A stretch of DNA of 14,619 nt from Acanthaster planci (GCF_001949145.1 NW_019091737.1:108290-122908), one strand, 5' to 3'; positions 1-7,447 are shown, numbered from the stretch's first letter. Notes: generated from the letters alone by a model not told the origin. Program-made: numbers and translations.

Positions 1-187
1 ATGCTTTTGTATAAATTTATCGGGTTTTCTTTCCATTGACGAATAAATTGGAGGTGATTAATTGATGACCTGTGTTACAAACTGATCCAATCCATCCCTT
101 ACCGGGAGACCAGTCTCCCCCCCTCTGGATCGTCAGGGTCCGCCCCCAGCGCGCGCGCAAGCGCTGCCGCTACACTAATAAAAGTAA
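1..187. other. Left edge: AT-rich then GC-rich non-coding DNA with a hairpin
   Basis: No convincing frame is open here. The first 100 bases are AT-rich. They are followed by a C/G-rich patch containing a perfect stem GGGAGAC/GTCTCCC with a 2-base loop (about 105-120) and a GCGCGC run (about 150-160). An AATAAAAG box at about 178-185 precedes the first gene and matches the start-proximal boxes of other genes in the element, so it is probably a promoter. I could not match this stretch to the right-hand edge of the viral segment near 8850-9100, so no terminal inverted repeat can be claimed. Confidence 0.4.
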
Positions 188-191
188 TACA

Positions 192-865
192 ATGGGCGAA
201 ATGATATAAAGAATTGCGCCAAATGCAAATGGCTCTTGGACTCATCAAACTTTAAAATTCAAAAAACAGGGAAAGTAAACGCTACTTGTAACAGCTGTTT
301 AATTAAGGTAAAACGACATCAACAATTAAATAAGTGCGAACACGGGCGGCAAAAATATGCTTGTAAGGAGTGTAAAGGCTTAGGAATATGTGAACACGGG
401 AAGCAGAAATACGCTTGTAAGATTTGTGGTGGAAACGGCATTTGTGAACACGGTAAAGAAAGATACACATGTAAAGAGTGCAAAGGAACTGGAATATGTA
501 TTCACAAGAAGAATAAATTATGGTGCAAGATTTGCTTAGATCCAATTGAAGTAATGATTCGAGGTTGGATCTGCAGCGCCCGACAAACAGACAGAAAATA
601 TAATCGATTCGACATTGAGAAATTTATCGATACTGACTTCTGCCGTGGTTTGATAAAAGACTATCCACGCTGCTCTTACCCCGATTGCAAAGTCCAGATG
701 CAATTTTTAGAGAATAAAGACGACCTATGTACCATCGAGCAGTTAGATAACAAAATCGGACATGTTAAGTCTAACGTTGTCCTTTGTTGTTTGAGTTGTA
801 ACCTCGTCTGGAAGTCTGACAAGCTAATTGTTACATCTTCTAAAGACTTAAAAACTAGTTATTAG
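192..865 (+). CDS. Cys-rich repeat protein with C-terminal HNH endonuclease domain (5' end disrupted)
   Basis: The open frame runs from the stop at 185-187 to TAA at 863-865. An N-terminal CxxC pair (at 215-226) and a second CxxC are followed by four tandem repeats of about 17 residues of the form C-x-H-G-(K/R)-x-(K/R)-Y-x-C-K-x-C (about 330-540), probable zinc knuckles. The C-terminal third has a Cys pair (CSYPDC), then T-I-E-x-L-D-N-x-x-G-H, N-V-V-L-C-C and C-N. This is the HNH / endonuclease-VII-like pattern with metal-binding Cys and catalytic His. Such repeat-plus-HNH proteins are common in large and Polinton-like DNA viruses and may act in DNA processing or homing. The expected ATG at 192, behind AATAAAAG, is out of frame with the body by one base and hits TAA six codons later. 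There is no in-frame ATG before the repeats. The start is therefore broken or the sequence has an error. Confidence 0.7.
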
Positions 866-886
866 TACTTATTTATTTGCTTTACT

Positions 887-924
887 TTGCTTATGCTATG
901 CTATAATAAGCTTAGCGTAAGCAA
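887..924 (+). terminator. Hairpin after the HNH gene
   Basis: TTGCTTATGCTA (887-898) pairs with TAGCGTAAGCAA (913-924): 12 bp with one mismatch or wobble, a 14-base loop, then a T-rich run. It begins 22 bases after the HNH stop codon. Two similar hairpins occur at other gene ends in the element (3750-3777 and 7448-7479). The likely role is transcription termination or 3'-end formation, as described for hairpins in some giant viruses; this is inference. Confidence 0.5.
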
Positions 925-1061
925 TTTTTATTTTGTTATAATTAAATAAGTAACTATGTTCGAGCTAGTTCAGCTACTTATTCAGTAAGCTATCGCAATG
1001 AATTTAACGTACTATACGATCGAGTACCTACGCCTAAAGCAAACGGTCAACAAATTTAAAA

Positions 1062-1077
1062 ATCGTATATTATTAAA
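1062..1077 (+). promoter_or_regulatory. AT-rich start-proximal box
   Basis: TATATTATTAAA lies directly against the ATG at 1078. It resembles the boxes abutting the starts at 5743, 6913, 7410 and 8829 on the other strand, so it is probably the gene's own promoter. Confidence 0.45.
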
Positions 1078-1638
1078 ATGGACGACATTAAATCTATACT
1101 CGCCGATTCAAACAGTGATTCCCAACCTAACGTAAAAGACCGACTCTGTTCGATAGCTGCATCAGGTGAAAGTAAGAAGTACTTAGGTAAAGAATACTCG
1201 ATTAAAGAAATCGAATCTATGTCACCCAAAAACCAAGAAAAGCTATTCAGTTTGTACGAAGTTAAATTTGGAAAAGAGATCGTAAAATCCCTAGGCAACG
1301 CGATTTTGAGCCTCTACTCTCGCTTACTCAGTATAGCTACTCCAATCGATCTACTCGGGTTTAACGTCAACTTAAAATCCGAAGAAGGGCTGACTAAAGA
1401 CATAAACGACGACCCAATTCTAAGTCAGACCATGGGTCACTTACTTACCGAAATCTGTTAAAAATATGGAGTTTACTTGTCGCCATTGACAGCTATGCTG
1501 ATTACCACTAAACACCTGGAATTCAACAAAAGTTCTATTATTATAAGAGAAGATGCCAACGAACGAAGCGAACGAAGTGAGCAGATACCCGACTCCAGCA
1601 AACAGTCCGGTAAAGACGAACGTACAGACGGTAACTAA
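1078..1638 (+). pseudogene. Small element-specific structural/accessory protein, interrupted by an in-frame stop
   Basis: ATG at 1078 opens a 127-codon frame ending at TAA 1459-1461. The same frame then stays open for 58 more codons to TAA 1636-1638. The residues just after the first stop (KYGVYLSPL) read as normal protein and fit the family pattern, where I would expect an aromatic residue at the stop position. The N-terminal part is acidic and soluble. The middle (about residues 50-90) is helical with a hydrophobic face, and the tail beyond 1550 is low-complexity and charged. From memory, similar proteins of about 150-200 residues recur next to capsid-type genes in invertebrate Polinton-like elements, with no established function. 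The stop is most simply a nonsense mutation (TAT/TAC to TAA) in a decaying copy. Confidence 0.55.
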
Positions 1639-1795
1639 AAGTAAACAGAACCCGAAGCGTGTAGATTAAGGTAGAAAATTGGCCGAGCATAACAAAAAGA
1701 TGAAACAACAGCTCGTTAAGATGAAATTAGCGAACGAGCGAAGCGAGTCGAGCAGCCAGAACCAGAACTTCAGCTCAGAAAATAAAATTTATTAA
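1553..1795 (+). pseudogene. Small basic protein, overlapping the previous gene, with internal stop
   Basis: ATG at 1553 opens in the +1 frame relative to the upstream gene and overlaps its tail. The frame carries one stop (TAA 1667-1669) and then stays open to TAA 1793-1795, giving 81 codons in all. The sequence either side of the stop (NPKRVD, then GRKLAEHNKKMKQQ) reads as one basic amphipathic helix, and I recall this pattern in a small protein of related elements. Basic composition would suit nucleic-acid or capsid binding, which is inference. Both ends carry the recurring GAACGAAGCGAACGAAG-like micro-repeat. Expression as it stands would yield only 38 residues. Confidence 0.5.
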
Positions 1796-1816
1796 ACGGC
1801 CATCGAGAACATAAAT

Positions 1817-2014
1817 TTGATATTTGGTGGATTGGCGATTGGTGCGCTTGCGGCCTATTTAATTTGGAAAAACAAGTTCACGAAACTAACCGTTCAACCA
1901 AAAAGCGAACGAAAAGAGCGAAGCAAATATTCTGAGCAAAACCCCGAAGGAAACGAGAGCAGAAACCCGAGCCAAGAAAATAAAACTGAAGAACAGATTT
2001 TGGACATTGAATAA
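1817..2014 (+). CDS. Small single-pass membrane protein
   Basis: This 65-codon frame has one strong hydrophobic helix at its very start (residues about 2-17, IFGGLAIGALAAYLIW), then a basic and polar tail rich in Lys, Glu, Ser and Asn. The topology suggests an N-terminal membrane anchor with a long soluble tail. The frame begins with TTG. The preceding bases (AACATAAAT) look like the element's AATAAATG start context with the ATG changed to TTG, so the start codon may have been lost by one substitution. It lies 21 bases after the previous gene. I do not know its function, but small membrane proteins in this position are typical of virus-like elements of this kind. Confidence 0.45.
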   Translation: MIFGGLAIGALAAYLIWKNKFTKLTVQPKSERKERSKYSEQNPEGNESRNPSQENKTEEQILDIE

Positions 2015-2050
2015 ATTTGGATTAAATTGAAAAACCCCTTACTATTAAAT

Positions 2051-2299
2051 ATGAGTAACGCTAAATCAATCGACGTAAACGGAATCGCAAATACTGTTTA
2101 CCACGGTGCCGTTGTTTCGGCAATCTCCATGGGTTACGCCATGCTTTCGAGTAAGCTTTTTAAAATCAAACCGCCACACCTAAATAAATTATCTGTCGAA
2201 AACGCGTTGAAATTGACCGCACTGTCTAGCGGTGCATTGGCTACCCAGGGCTGGTTGGTAGCGCAAGGTATATTGCCCGCGAGCCTGCCCACCGCTTAA
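2051..2299 (+). CDS. Small two-helix membrane protein
   Basis: ATG at 2051 (context TTAAATATG) gives 82 codons. A TTG eight codons upstream is in frame but is not needed. Two hydrophobic segments are visible, at about residues 17-35 (YHGAVVSAISMGYAMLSS) and 52-72 (ALKLTALSSGALATQGWLVAQG). A short basic, proline-containing linker (KIKPPHLNK) joins them. I recall very similar small proteins with a conserved C-terminal V-x-Q-G-I-L-P motif in invertebrate Polinton-like elements. The function is unknown, perhaps a membrane component of the virion or a holin-like/assembly factor. It sits 27 bases upstream of the long coiled-coil gene and is probably expressed with it. Confidence 0.55.
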   Translation: MSNAKSIDVNGIANTVYHGAVVSAISMGYAMLSSKLFKIKPPHLNKLSVENALKLTALSSGALATQGWLVAQGILPASLPTA

Positions 2300-2326
2300 G
2301 TTTCTTTATTTCAAAGTTAAAGTGAA

Positions 2327-3805
2327 ATGGCTGAAGGAGGAGTTGGTTTTGAAGAAATACCACTAGAAAACAAAGAAGAGACCGATCAAGACTTGCAATT
2401 GGCGTGGGACGACTTAATAATACTAAATCCAACGCAAACAGAAATGTCCTTTACTGACTACAATGAAACGTCGTTAGAAGACCCTGATTTTACACATCCT
2501 GTTACTGTTGGGCCAGACGAAGAAGATGACATATATGGCGGCTTAGAGATCGAAAAGCGATACAACGAGTTAATTAAAGACGTCGATCCTTTACACGAAA
2601 CAGAAATAACGAGACAAGTCAAATTAATAGAGCTTAGGCAATTGTTACGCGAATCTAAAGTGAACGATTTTTACTCAGCTATTAAAGAAGAAACTGGTTA
2701 CGAAACAAAAATAAAAGACCCAAATGTTGTTAATTTAGATAGTAAAGATCGCCTGTACGTAAAGTTCGAAGGCAAAAAAGTTCTTTTAACCCAAGAAAAC
2801 AATAGTGAAGTATTTCTTAGCCTAAATACTATTAGACAAAGAACAAACACAGATTTCATAAGACGCGTCTTAGGCTTGCGAGATTACGTTTCTGGCAAAA
2901 CAAAACACCAGGCGCAAAAAGTGGCTCGTAAACTCGCGAGACTTCATCCCGAGAGCATAGAATTAGTAGAACTACCCCAAGAAGCAGATCTAGTGAGCGA
3001 CATTATAGAAGACCTCACTCGTGACGTAGACGTTCAATCCGAAGGGTTCAATTATAGAGAACTCGTCGCTTTAGATAAGTCGTTACAAACGATGAAAGGA
3101 GAATTAATTTTAAATCAAGGTAAATTAGATCAGTTAGACGCAAAAATTCAACAGGTTGAAGCCGAGTTGGAAGATGCGACATGTGAAGGAGAACGTACTG
3201 AACTTCAACGGCAATTGGACGACTTACGAGTCGAAAGACGGGGTAGATTAGAAGTCATCAATAGAAATACCGATCAATTGAGGAGTCAAATTAATCGCAT
3301 CAAGGAAACAATCAAAAAGATCACGAATTCAGATTTGACACTACGTGATATGATTCAAACGATATTTAGAGAGCAAGGCATCACGATCGTAAGCATTTTA
3401 ATGACTTTTAGTTTAGCGGTAAGTACCATCGTTAGTAGTATTGTGGCTAGCGTCAGAGCTGCTGGAGCGAGCGGAGCGAGCACACCTGCACCTAAACCAA
3501 CGCCGATTCCTCCTTCCAAAGGTGGAATCACCGATTGGATCAAACGTCAACTGGCAAATGTGTTGAACAAACTCGGGTTGAAAGCTTTAAGCGCTTTGCC
3601 CGGAATCATCGGTAGCGTTTTGAGTTGGATTTTTAACGCGACAAGTAAAGCTGTCGGATGGGTAGCGGATCACGTGTGGACTTTGTTTGTAGGCATAGGT
3701 GTTTTGATTATGATGTACGTGCAAAAAAGTAAAAAGGCAAAAAAAATTCAACCTCACCTTAAATTTAAGGTGAGGTTTTTTAATGCCTTAAATCAAACCG
3801 TTTAA
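2327..3805 (+). CDS. Long coiled-coil, multi-pass membrane protein of the virus-like element
   Basis: This intact 492-codon frame starts with ATG at 2327. Residues 1-75 are acidic. Residues about 75-240 are soluble and mixed. Residues about 245-340 form a strong heptad-rich coiled coil. A first membrane segment follows at about 350-375 (GITIVSILMTFSLAVSTIV), then an Ala/Ser/Pro-rich linker and a basic amphipathic stretch. A Gly-rich hydrophobic region at about 418-463 ends in a Lys-rich tail. I recognise the architecture and the GIIGSVLSW / GWVADHVW region from proteins recurring in invertebrate Polinton-like elements, with no proven function. A membrane-associated virion or fusion/entry-type role is possible but is only inference. 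It ends tail-to-tail with the opposite-strand gene, overlapping it by 4 bp. A perfect palindrome (3750-3777) lies inside its last 20 codons. Confidence 0.75.
   Translation: MAEGGVGFEEIPLENKEETDQDLQLAWDDLIILNPTQTEMSFTDYNETSLEDPDFTHPVTVGPDEEDDIYGGLEIEKRYNELIKDVDPLHETEITRQVKLIELRQLLRESKVNDFYSAIKEETGYETKIKDPNVVNLDSKDRLYVKFEGKKVLLTQENNSEVFLSLNTIRQRTNTDFIRRVLGLRDYVSGKTKHQAQKVARKLARLHPESIELVELPQEADLVSDIIEDLTRDVDVQSEGFNYRELVALDKSLQTMKGELILNQGKLDQLDAKIQQVEAELEDATCEGERTELQRQLDDLRVERRGRLEVINRNTDQLRSQINRIKETIKKITNSDLTLRDMIQTIFREQGITIVSILMTFSLAVSTIVSSIVASVRAAGASGASTPAPKPTPIPPSKGGITDWIKRQLANVLNKLGLKALSALPGIIGSVLSWIFNATSKAVGWVADHVWTLFVGIGVLIMMYVQKSKKAKKIQPHLKFKVRFFNALNQTV
3750..3777. terminator. Perfect 14-bp palindrome at the convergent gene junction
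   Basis: AACCTCACCTTAAA/TTTAAGGTGAGGTT has no loop and no mismatch, and is followed on the + strand by T6 (3776-3781). It sits inside the last codons of the rightward gene, 25 bp from the tail-to-tail junction. It shares its AACCTCA/TGAGGTT ends with the hairpin at 7448-7479. It is probably a 3'-end signal for the rightward transcript. Confidence 0.6.
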
Positions 3806-4997
3806 GTTAAAACTTTAAACAACATAAAACCGATGACACCCACGGCAATGGCTCCGACGGTTAAGGACAGTTTTTCTTCGTCGTGCACGTCTAAAGGTTT
3901 GCTCGCTGTTTGTTGAAGTTGCTTTGGTCGAGTGGGTAACAGTTCTGGTTGCCTTGGTTCGCTCGCTTTGGTCACTTCTGGGATTTCTCCCAAATTCAAA
4001 CTCGGTACGTATCCAGTCTTCATATCCGCAGTCGCGATTTGTAAATTATTGTTATAACCCTCAAAAGTGCCGATGCATAAGTCCATGTCCGAGGGCACCA
4101 GGTATAACCCCGGGGCGACTACGAAATTTAAAGGCGTTTTCGCGTATTGTAGCGAATCTTGGAATTGGTCGATCGACTGTTCGAGATTGGGGTCCGAATT
4201 AATTAAAGATTCCACGATCGTAATAAATTGCCGTTGCATGTCTAATCCGGTGCCGGTGGCTAAAACGCTGGTCTTGGTCTGTGCCTGTGCCCCGATTAAT
4301 GCGTAGACGTAAGCTCGAATTGATTCGTTTACCTTGGTGATTCCCACTCCGTCTACCGAGACTTTTTAGGAACAAAATCCCACCAGGCCAAAGTGACGGC
4401 GTCCGACTGTGAAATCCAGGTGACCGTGTAGGTACTCGCGTGACCGGAGCCTTTAGGCGGTTTAGCCCAGCCAAATCTCATGTAAGTAAATCCCGCGTAT
4501 TTGCCGTTGGTCACGTGTAAGTCGTGCGCGTCGTAGTTTTTACCCGGAACAGTACGTAACCGTTGTCGTAATAATAAGCGGTGCCTAATCCGTTTGACAA
4601 AGTGTCGCACGTTTGTTTATACGATTTATTCGGGTCTACTCCGTATAAAAGGCACGTGTCCGTAAACTTCCGATGGTCGTAATTATTGCGTAACACGTCA
4701 AATACGTCGTCGCTTGGAATGGGCATCACGCAGTCGTAAAATATTTTTCGTACGGTGTAGTATACGTGAAAGTTAAATAAAGCCTAGACGTATGGATTGG
4801 GGTCGGACAGCAGATCAAAACCCACACCACAGGCCGTCGTCGCGCAATAGACAGCGAAATTAAATTGATTTTGGTAAAACGATATCGACTCAGTAGACCA
4901 GTGATTGACGGCTTCGTCCGTGGTTACTTTCGGTAATTTATACGCGTGAATTGTCTTCGTTGACTAAAATTGTTAGGCTACTAAAATTGGCTCCCAT
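3802..4997 (-). pseudogene. N-myristoylated, C-tail-anchored virion-type membrane protein, broken in several frames
   Basis: ATG at 4997 (context AAATAAATG) begins MGANFSSL, a good N-myristoylation signal (Gly2, Ser at 6-7). The protein can be followed to TAA 3802-3804 only by changing frame. The first frame stops at 4938-4940. The second carries TAG at 4784-4786 and continues to about 4540. The third runs to TAG 4353-4355. The last ends in a hydrophobic helix (LTVGAIAVGVIGFMLFKVL) and a Pro/Gln-rich stem. The breaks near 4537-4541 and 4363-4367 are both apparent single-base losses in A5 runs. All pieces are collinear and family-like (about 390 codons), so this is one gene. Myristoylated tail-anchored proteins occur in several large DNA-virus lineages; a role in membrane or virion assembly is inferred. 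The copy as written cannot make full-length protein. Confidence 0.65.
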
Positions 4998-5012
4998 TTA
5001 TTTGAAAAGACT
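4998..5012 (-). promoter_or_regulatory. AATAAATG-type start box
   Basis: On the minus strand CTTTTCAAATAA directly precedes ATG 4997. The same ATAA-ATG junction occurs at 8829. It resembles poxvirus-style late initiators in which the box abuts the start codon; this is an analogy only. Confidence 0.4.
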
Positions 5013-5101
5013 TTTATTTAGATTTTTTTAACTAAGTGCCGTCGATTGGGTCGGTTGATAAGCGGGTGGTAGGTCTTCAAACTTAACCGATTTGGTAAAA
5101 C

Positions 5102-5743
5102 TTATTCGCCAAGTTTTTTCATAAGATCTTTTTTTAAAACGGCCGCTTCGTTGGCTAGCGCTTCTGCTATTTCGTTGACTTGACGTTCAAATTCTTCCTT
5201 GGTGCTCGCTTCGGTCGCTTGCAATTTTGTAGACGTATGCGATCTGATCTTTTCTTTCATTTCGTTAAACTTTTTCAGCTCGGATAAAATAAGGACAAAT
5301 TCCTCCTGGGATATATCACCGTCTTCAATCGTGTAAGATACGTATTCCTCGATGGTGTTTAATTTAGCGTCTGCCAAAATTCGAATTTGGTCGTGTTTTT
5401 TTGTTTTGTGGGTTAGTCTACGGGAGGCGTACTTTAGAACCGCGTAAGCGCCAAACGCAATTATAGCGATGCCTTCCATCACAAGTCCGACGGGTCCGGT
5501 AACGACTCCCAAAACGGCAGGAATGCCAACGGCTGCCGAGGTCGCGCCCAGGGCTTCCACACCGTACTCCAAGTATCCGAGTGCGGTTAAAAGTCGTTTG
5601 ATCTTTTCATAGCTAGCTTCGCGCACGTCGCGTTCTCCCTGGATTTGGGATTTAATTTCTTCGATCTTTCTGAGTCTGTAAATTTTGGTTCCCGCTTCGC
5701 TCGCTTCGTTCGCCGGTAAATTTGGGTAAATGTTAGTAGTCAT
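5102..5743 (-). CDS. Membrane-inserting protein with N-terminal YPNL motif; probable out-of-frame PPAY tail
   Basis: ATG at 5743 follows TATAATAAAAG and gives 213 codons. The start reads IYPNLP, which matches the YPxL late-domain pattern (ALIX-binding). Residues about 20-50 are charged helix. Residues about 58-105 are hydrophobic, Gly/Ala-rich and may form a hairpin or two helices. The C-terminal half is a charged helical domain with KHDQ, ILADAKLNTI and DISQEEF motifs that I recall from many invertebrate element proteins of unknown function. After the stop, the -1 frame is open to TAA 5028-5030, about 24 codons including LPPAY, a PPxY late-domain motif. The frames meet at an A6 run (5114-5119), which suggests a one-base loss or slippage. 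A virion-matrix or budding-like role is inferred. The recurring GCGAACGAAGCGAGCGAAG micro-repeat encodes NEASEA here. Confidence 0.65.
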   Translation of the reverse strand: MTTNIYPNLPANEASEAGTKIYRLRKIEEIKSQIQGERDVREASYEKIKRLLTALGYLEYGVEALGATSAAVGIPAVLGVVTGPVGLVMEGIAIIAFGAYAVLKYASRRLTHKTKKHDQIRILADAKLNTIEEYVSYTIEDGDISQEEFVLILSELKKFNEMKEKIRSHTSTKLQATEASTKEEFERQVNEIAEALANEAAVLKKDLMKKLGE

Positions 5744-5758
5744 CTTTTATTATAATAT
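5744..5758 (-). promoter_or_regulatory. TATAATAAAAG start box
   Basis: On the minus strand ATATTATAATAAAAG runs straight into ATG 5743. The box at 7410 (TATTAATAAAAG before ATG) shares AATAAAAGATG exactly. Confidence 0.5.
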
Positions 5759-5819
5759 TGCTTTTATAATTACGCGTTTTAAAAAATGTCTAACTCGATT
5801 AAAATTTTGCCGATGTTAT

Positions 5820-6320
5820 TCAAGAGCTCACCTCAATCGTTTTTAACAGAAAAGTCAATTCACTGATGTTCCTGTCGATTAACTTTTTAGGCGTTTTACA
5901 CGTCACGGGTGATGAGGTGCGAGGCTCGGTAGCTATCACGCATAGCAAGTCTAAAGACTGCCCGTTATAACAATTGTAAAATGTATTTAATTGTTTGCAA
6001 TGAATAAACGCGAGTTTCAATGGGTTTAAATCGTACTTGCCTTCGTAAATAACGTTGGGTAAAAGTTTTATTTTGGGTAAGTTCAGCAGCTTGGACACTT
6101 CTTTATTTAGTCGCAACTTGAGATTGGGGTCCGTAGTGGCCAAAGTCACCCGTTTAGATTCTGAGTGAACCTTAAAAGAAAACACCCGGAATCGAGTTTA
6201 ACAAGAAGTGAAACCAGTCCATGCTATAATAACCGGGGGATACCATGATGCTTCCTCTTTGGCCCTGAGGTAATGGTTCAGATGAGCTTTGCGAATGAAG
6301 TCTGTCGTATATAGGTTCAG
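5820..6320 (-). pseudogene. Minor-capsid/penton-like protein, frameshifted
   Basis: The downstream frame gives about 121 codons ending at 5820. It is open from about 6197 but begins only with GTG. It is rich in beta-type alternation: KRVTLAT, LRLNKEVSKLLNL, a central YEGKYDL, IHCKQLNTFYNCYNGQ and LDLLCVIATEP. A second frame, open from about 6320 down to TAA 6172-6174, supplies a piece with VSPGYYSMDWF, which by position and motif (I/V-x-P-G-Y-Y) should precede it. The two frames meet in a T-rich patch around 6172-6199. I recall this order of motifs in a protein recurring in invertebrate Polinton-like elements and interpreted as a minor capsid (penton-type) protein; that assignment is tentative. 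No intact start codon is visible. It lies between the membrane-protein gene and the coiled-coil gene on the same strand. Confidence 0.4.
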
Positions 6321-6329
6321 TTAGCCCCG

Positions 6330-6913
6330 TCAAAAACAGTCTTTTAGTTCTCTTCTGGGTCTCATGGGTGTTACGGGGGAGTTGGTGGTAGGTCGAGTCG
6401 GGGGATTCCCTTGGTAAATTTCATCTAAAGCTTGTCTTTGTCCCTCGAGCAGTGAAGCTGATTTTACTTTTTTATCGTTGATATCAAAAGCTAAACGAGC
6501 TCGCGTTTCTAATGGTTGTCTCTGGTTTAACTGATCTTCTAAAGCTGCGATTTCTTGGTTTAGCTGCTCAATTTCATTAGCGATGATGCTGATTTCTTCC
6601 GCTAAATTGCCTCTTTTATTTGCCTGGATCAATCTGTTTTTAGCTGTTTGTACTAATTCTGAATTGGGAGATACGTCCGTTCTTTCCTCTGAGGGTATTC
6701 CGGGAGGTCGTTCGCCAAGTACCCCCGCTGGCCTACCGTCCAAGTTTGAATCCCACTCAATTTCAGTGGCATTTGTTACGTTAAAATATCCAGCTTCAAA
6801 CTGAATATTCTTTACTCGGGCGACCTTGTCGCCTTTGGTGTTGTTAAATTAATGACATCTCTCAATTTAAACGTCTGCTCGCTCTCGGTTAAGTGAAACG
6901 TGTGAGTCTCCAT
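6330..6913 (-). pseudogene. Coiled-coil virion-type protein, one frame break
   Basis: ATG at 6913 follows TATATAATAAA and opens METHTFHLTESEQTFKLRDV, which reaches a stop near 6815. From about 6848 the neighbouring frame takes over and runs to TGA at 6330. It reads through a Pro/Gly-rich stretch (about 6700-6745), then a clear helix with Glu/Gln/Leu heptads (about 6480-6650), and ends in a Pro/Arg-rich tail. The break is a -1 shift at about 6845-6850. The N-terminal part resembles a beta-domain with F-x-L-x-E motifs; the rest would oligomerise. I do not recognise a named family. It lies 4 bases downstream of the TFIIB-like gene's stop, and that gene's end overlaps this gene's promoter box. 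Confidence 0.5.
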
Positions 6914-6928
6914 TTTATTATATACGTT
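6914..6928 (-). promoter_or_regulatory. TATATAATAAA start box overlapping the upstream gene's stop
   Basis: On the minus strand ACGTATATAATAAA abuts ATG 6913. The upstream gene's TAA (6918-6920) lies inside the box, showing how compact the element is. Confidence 0.45.
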
Positions 6929-7410
6929 TTGAAAAATCTTGTTTGGCGAGGTTTAATTTATCGAGGGCGATTTCCCAGTGCTTATCCGAAACTTGAAATA
7001 GATCTTTCACTTGAGATTTGGTTTCCCCAGTTGTCTCTTGATAACATACCGCGATTAAAGCCTTGAACGGATTACCTCTAGAGATCTTGCCGTTTAAAAC
7101 TTGGTTTAACTTATTCTATTTCATCCGCTTCGCCGTTTCTAAAATACATGTTATATTTTTGTAAGGTTTTTCTAGATTTTGGTGGCGGCGGTTTTTTCCA
7201 AACGTGATGCTTGTAGTATCGATCTCCCATGTGTACGGGGGTGTACGAGGAAACCCACCCAAAAATTAGACCGCAATGTTTACAAGCGTATCTTTCGTCT
7301 GGTTCAAGTATTTGGTGGTTACAAGCGGGTATCGGTTTACTTTGTTTTTGAGATCCTGCTATATGTACTTCCTTTAGATTCAGCAAGTGACAAAGCTCCG
7401 TATCAGTCAT
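6918..7410 (-). pseudogene. TFIIB-like transcription factor split between two frames
   Basis: ATG at 7410 follows AATAAAAG. The first 99 codons contain a zinc-ribbon-like pattern (C-N-H near residue 29, then YACKHCG near 42-48) and a basic linker, ending at TAA 7111-7113. The next frame (+1) is open immediately and runs to TAA 6918-6920, about 64 codons. It has a cyclin-fold-like pattern: L-N-G-x-I-x-x-x-N-P-F-K-A-L, A-V-C-Y-Q, K-x-x-V-K-D-L-F-x-V-S. Zinc ribbon plus a cyclin repeat is the TFIIB layout, and TFIIB-like factors are encoded by several large and Polinton-like viruses. A short ATG in the second frame (overlapping the first stop) is followed by TAG two codons later, so separate translation is unlikely. 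It probably directs viral promoters. The family call is by motif only. Confidence 0.45.
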
Positions 7411-7425
7411 CTTTTATTAATAGTT
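7411..7425 (-). promoter_or_regulatory. TATTAATAAAAG start box
   Basis: On the minus strand ACTATTAATAAAAG directly precedes ATG 7410. It shares the final AATAAAAGATG with the gene starting at 5743. Confidence 0.5.
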
Positions 7426-7447
7426 CGTTTATTTAAGGAAAAAAATA

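Noticed and set aside
303-545. Minus-strand 80-codon frame inside the HNH gene
   Set aside because: It is a shadow of the Cys-repeat coding region on the opposite strand.
3924-4306. Plus-strand frames over the myristoylated-protein gene
   Set aside because: The minus strand encodes a recognisable protein with a C-terminal membrane helix; these are shadows.
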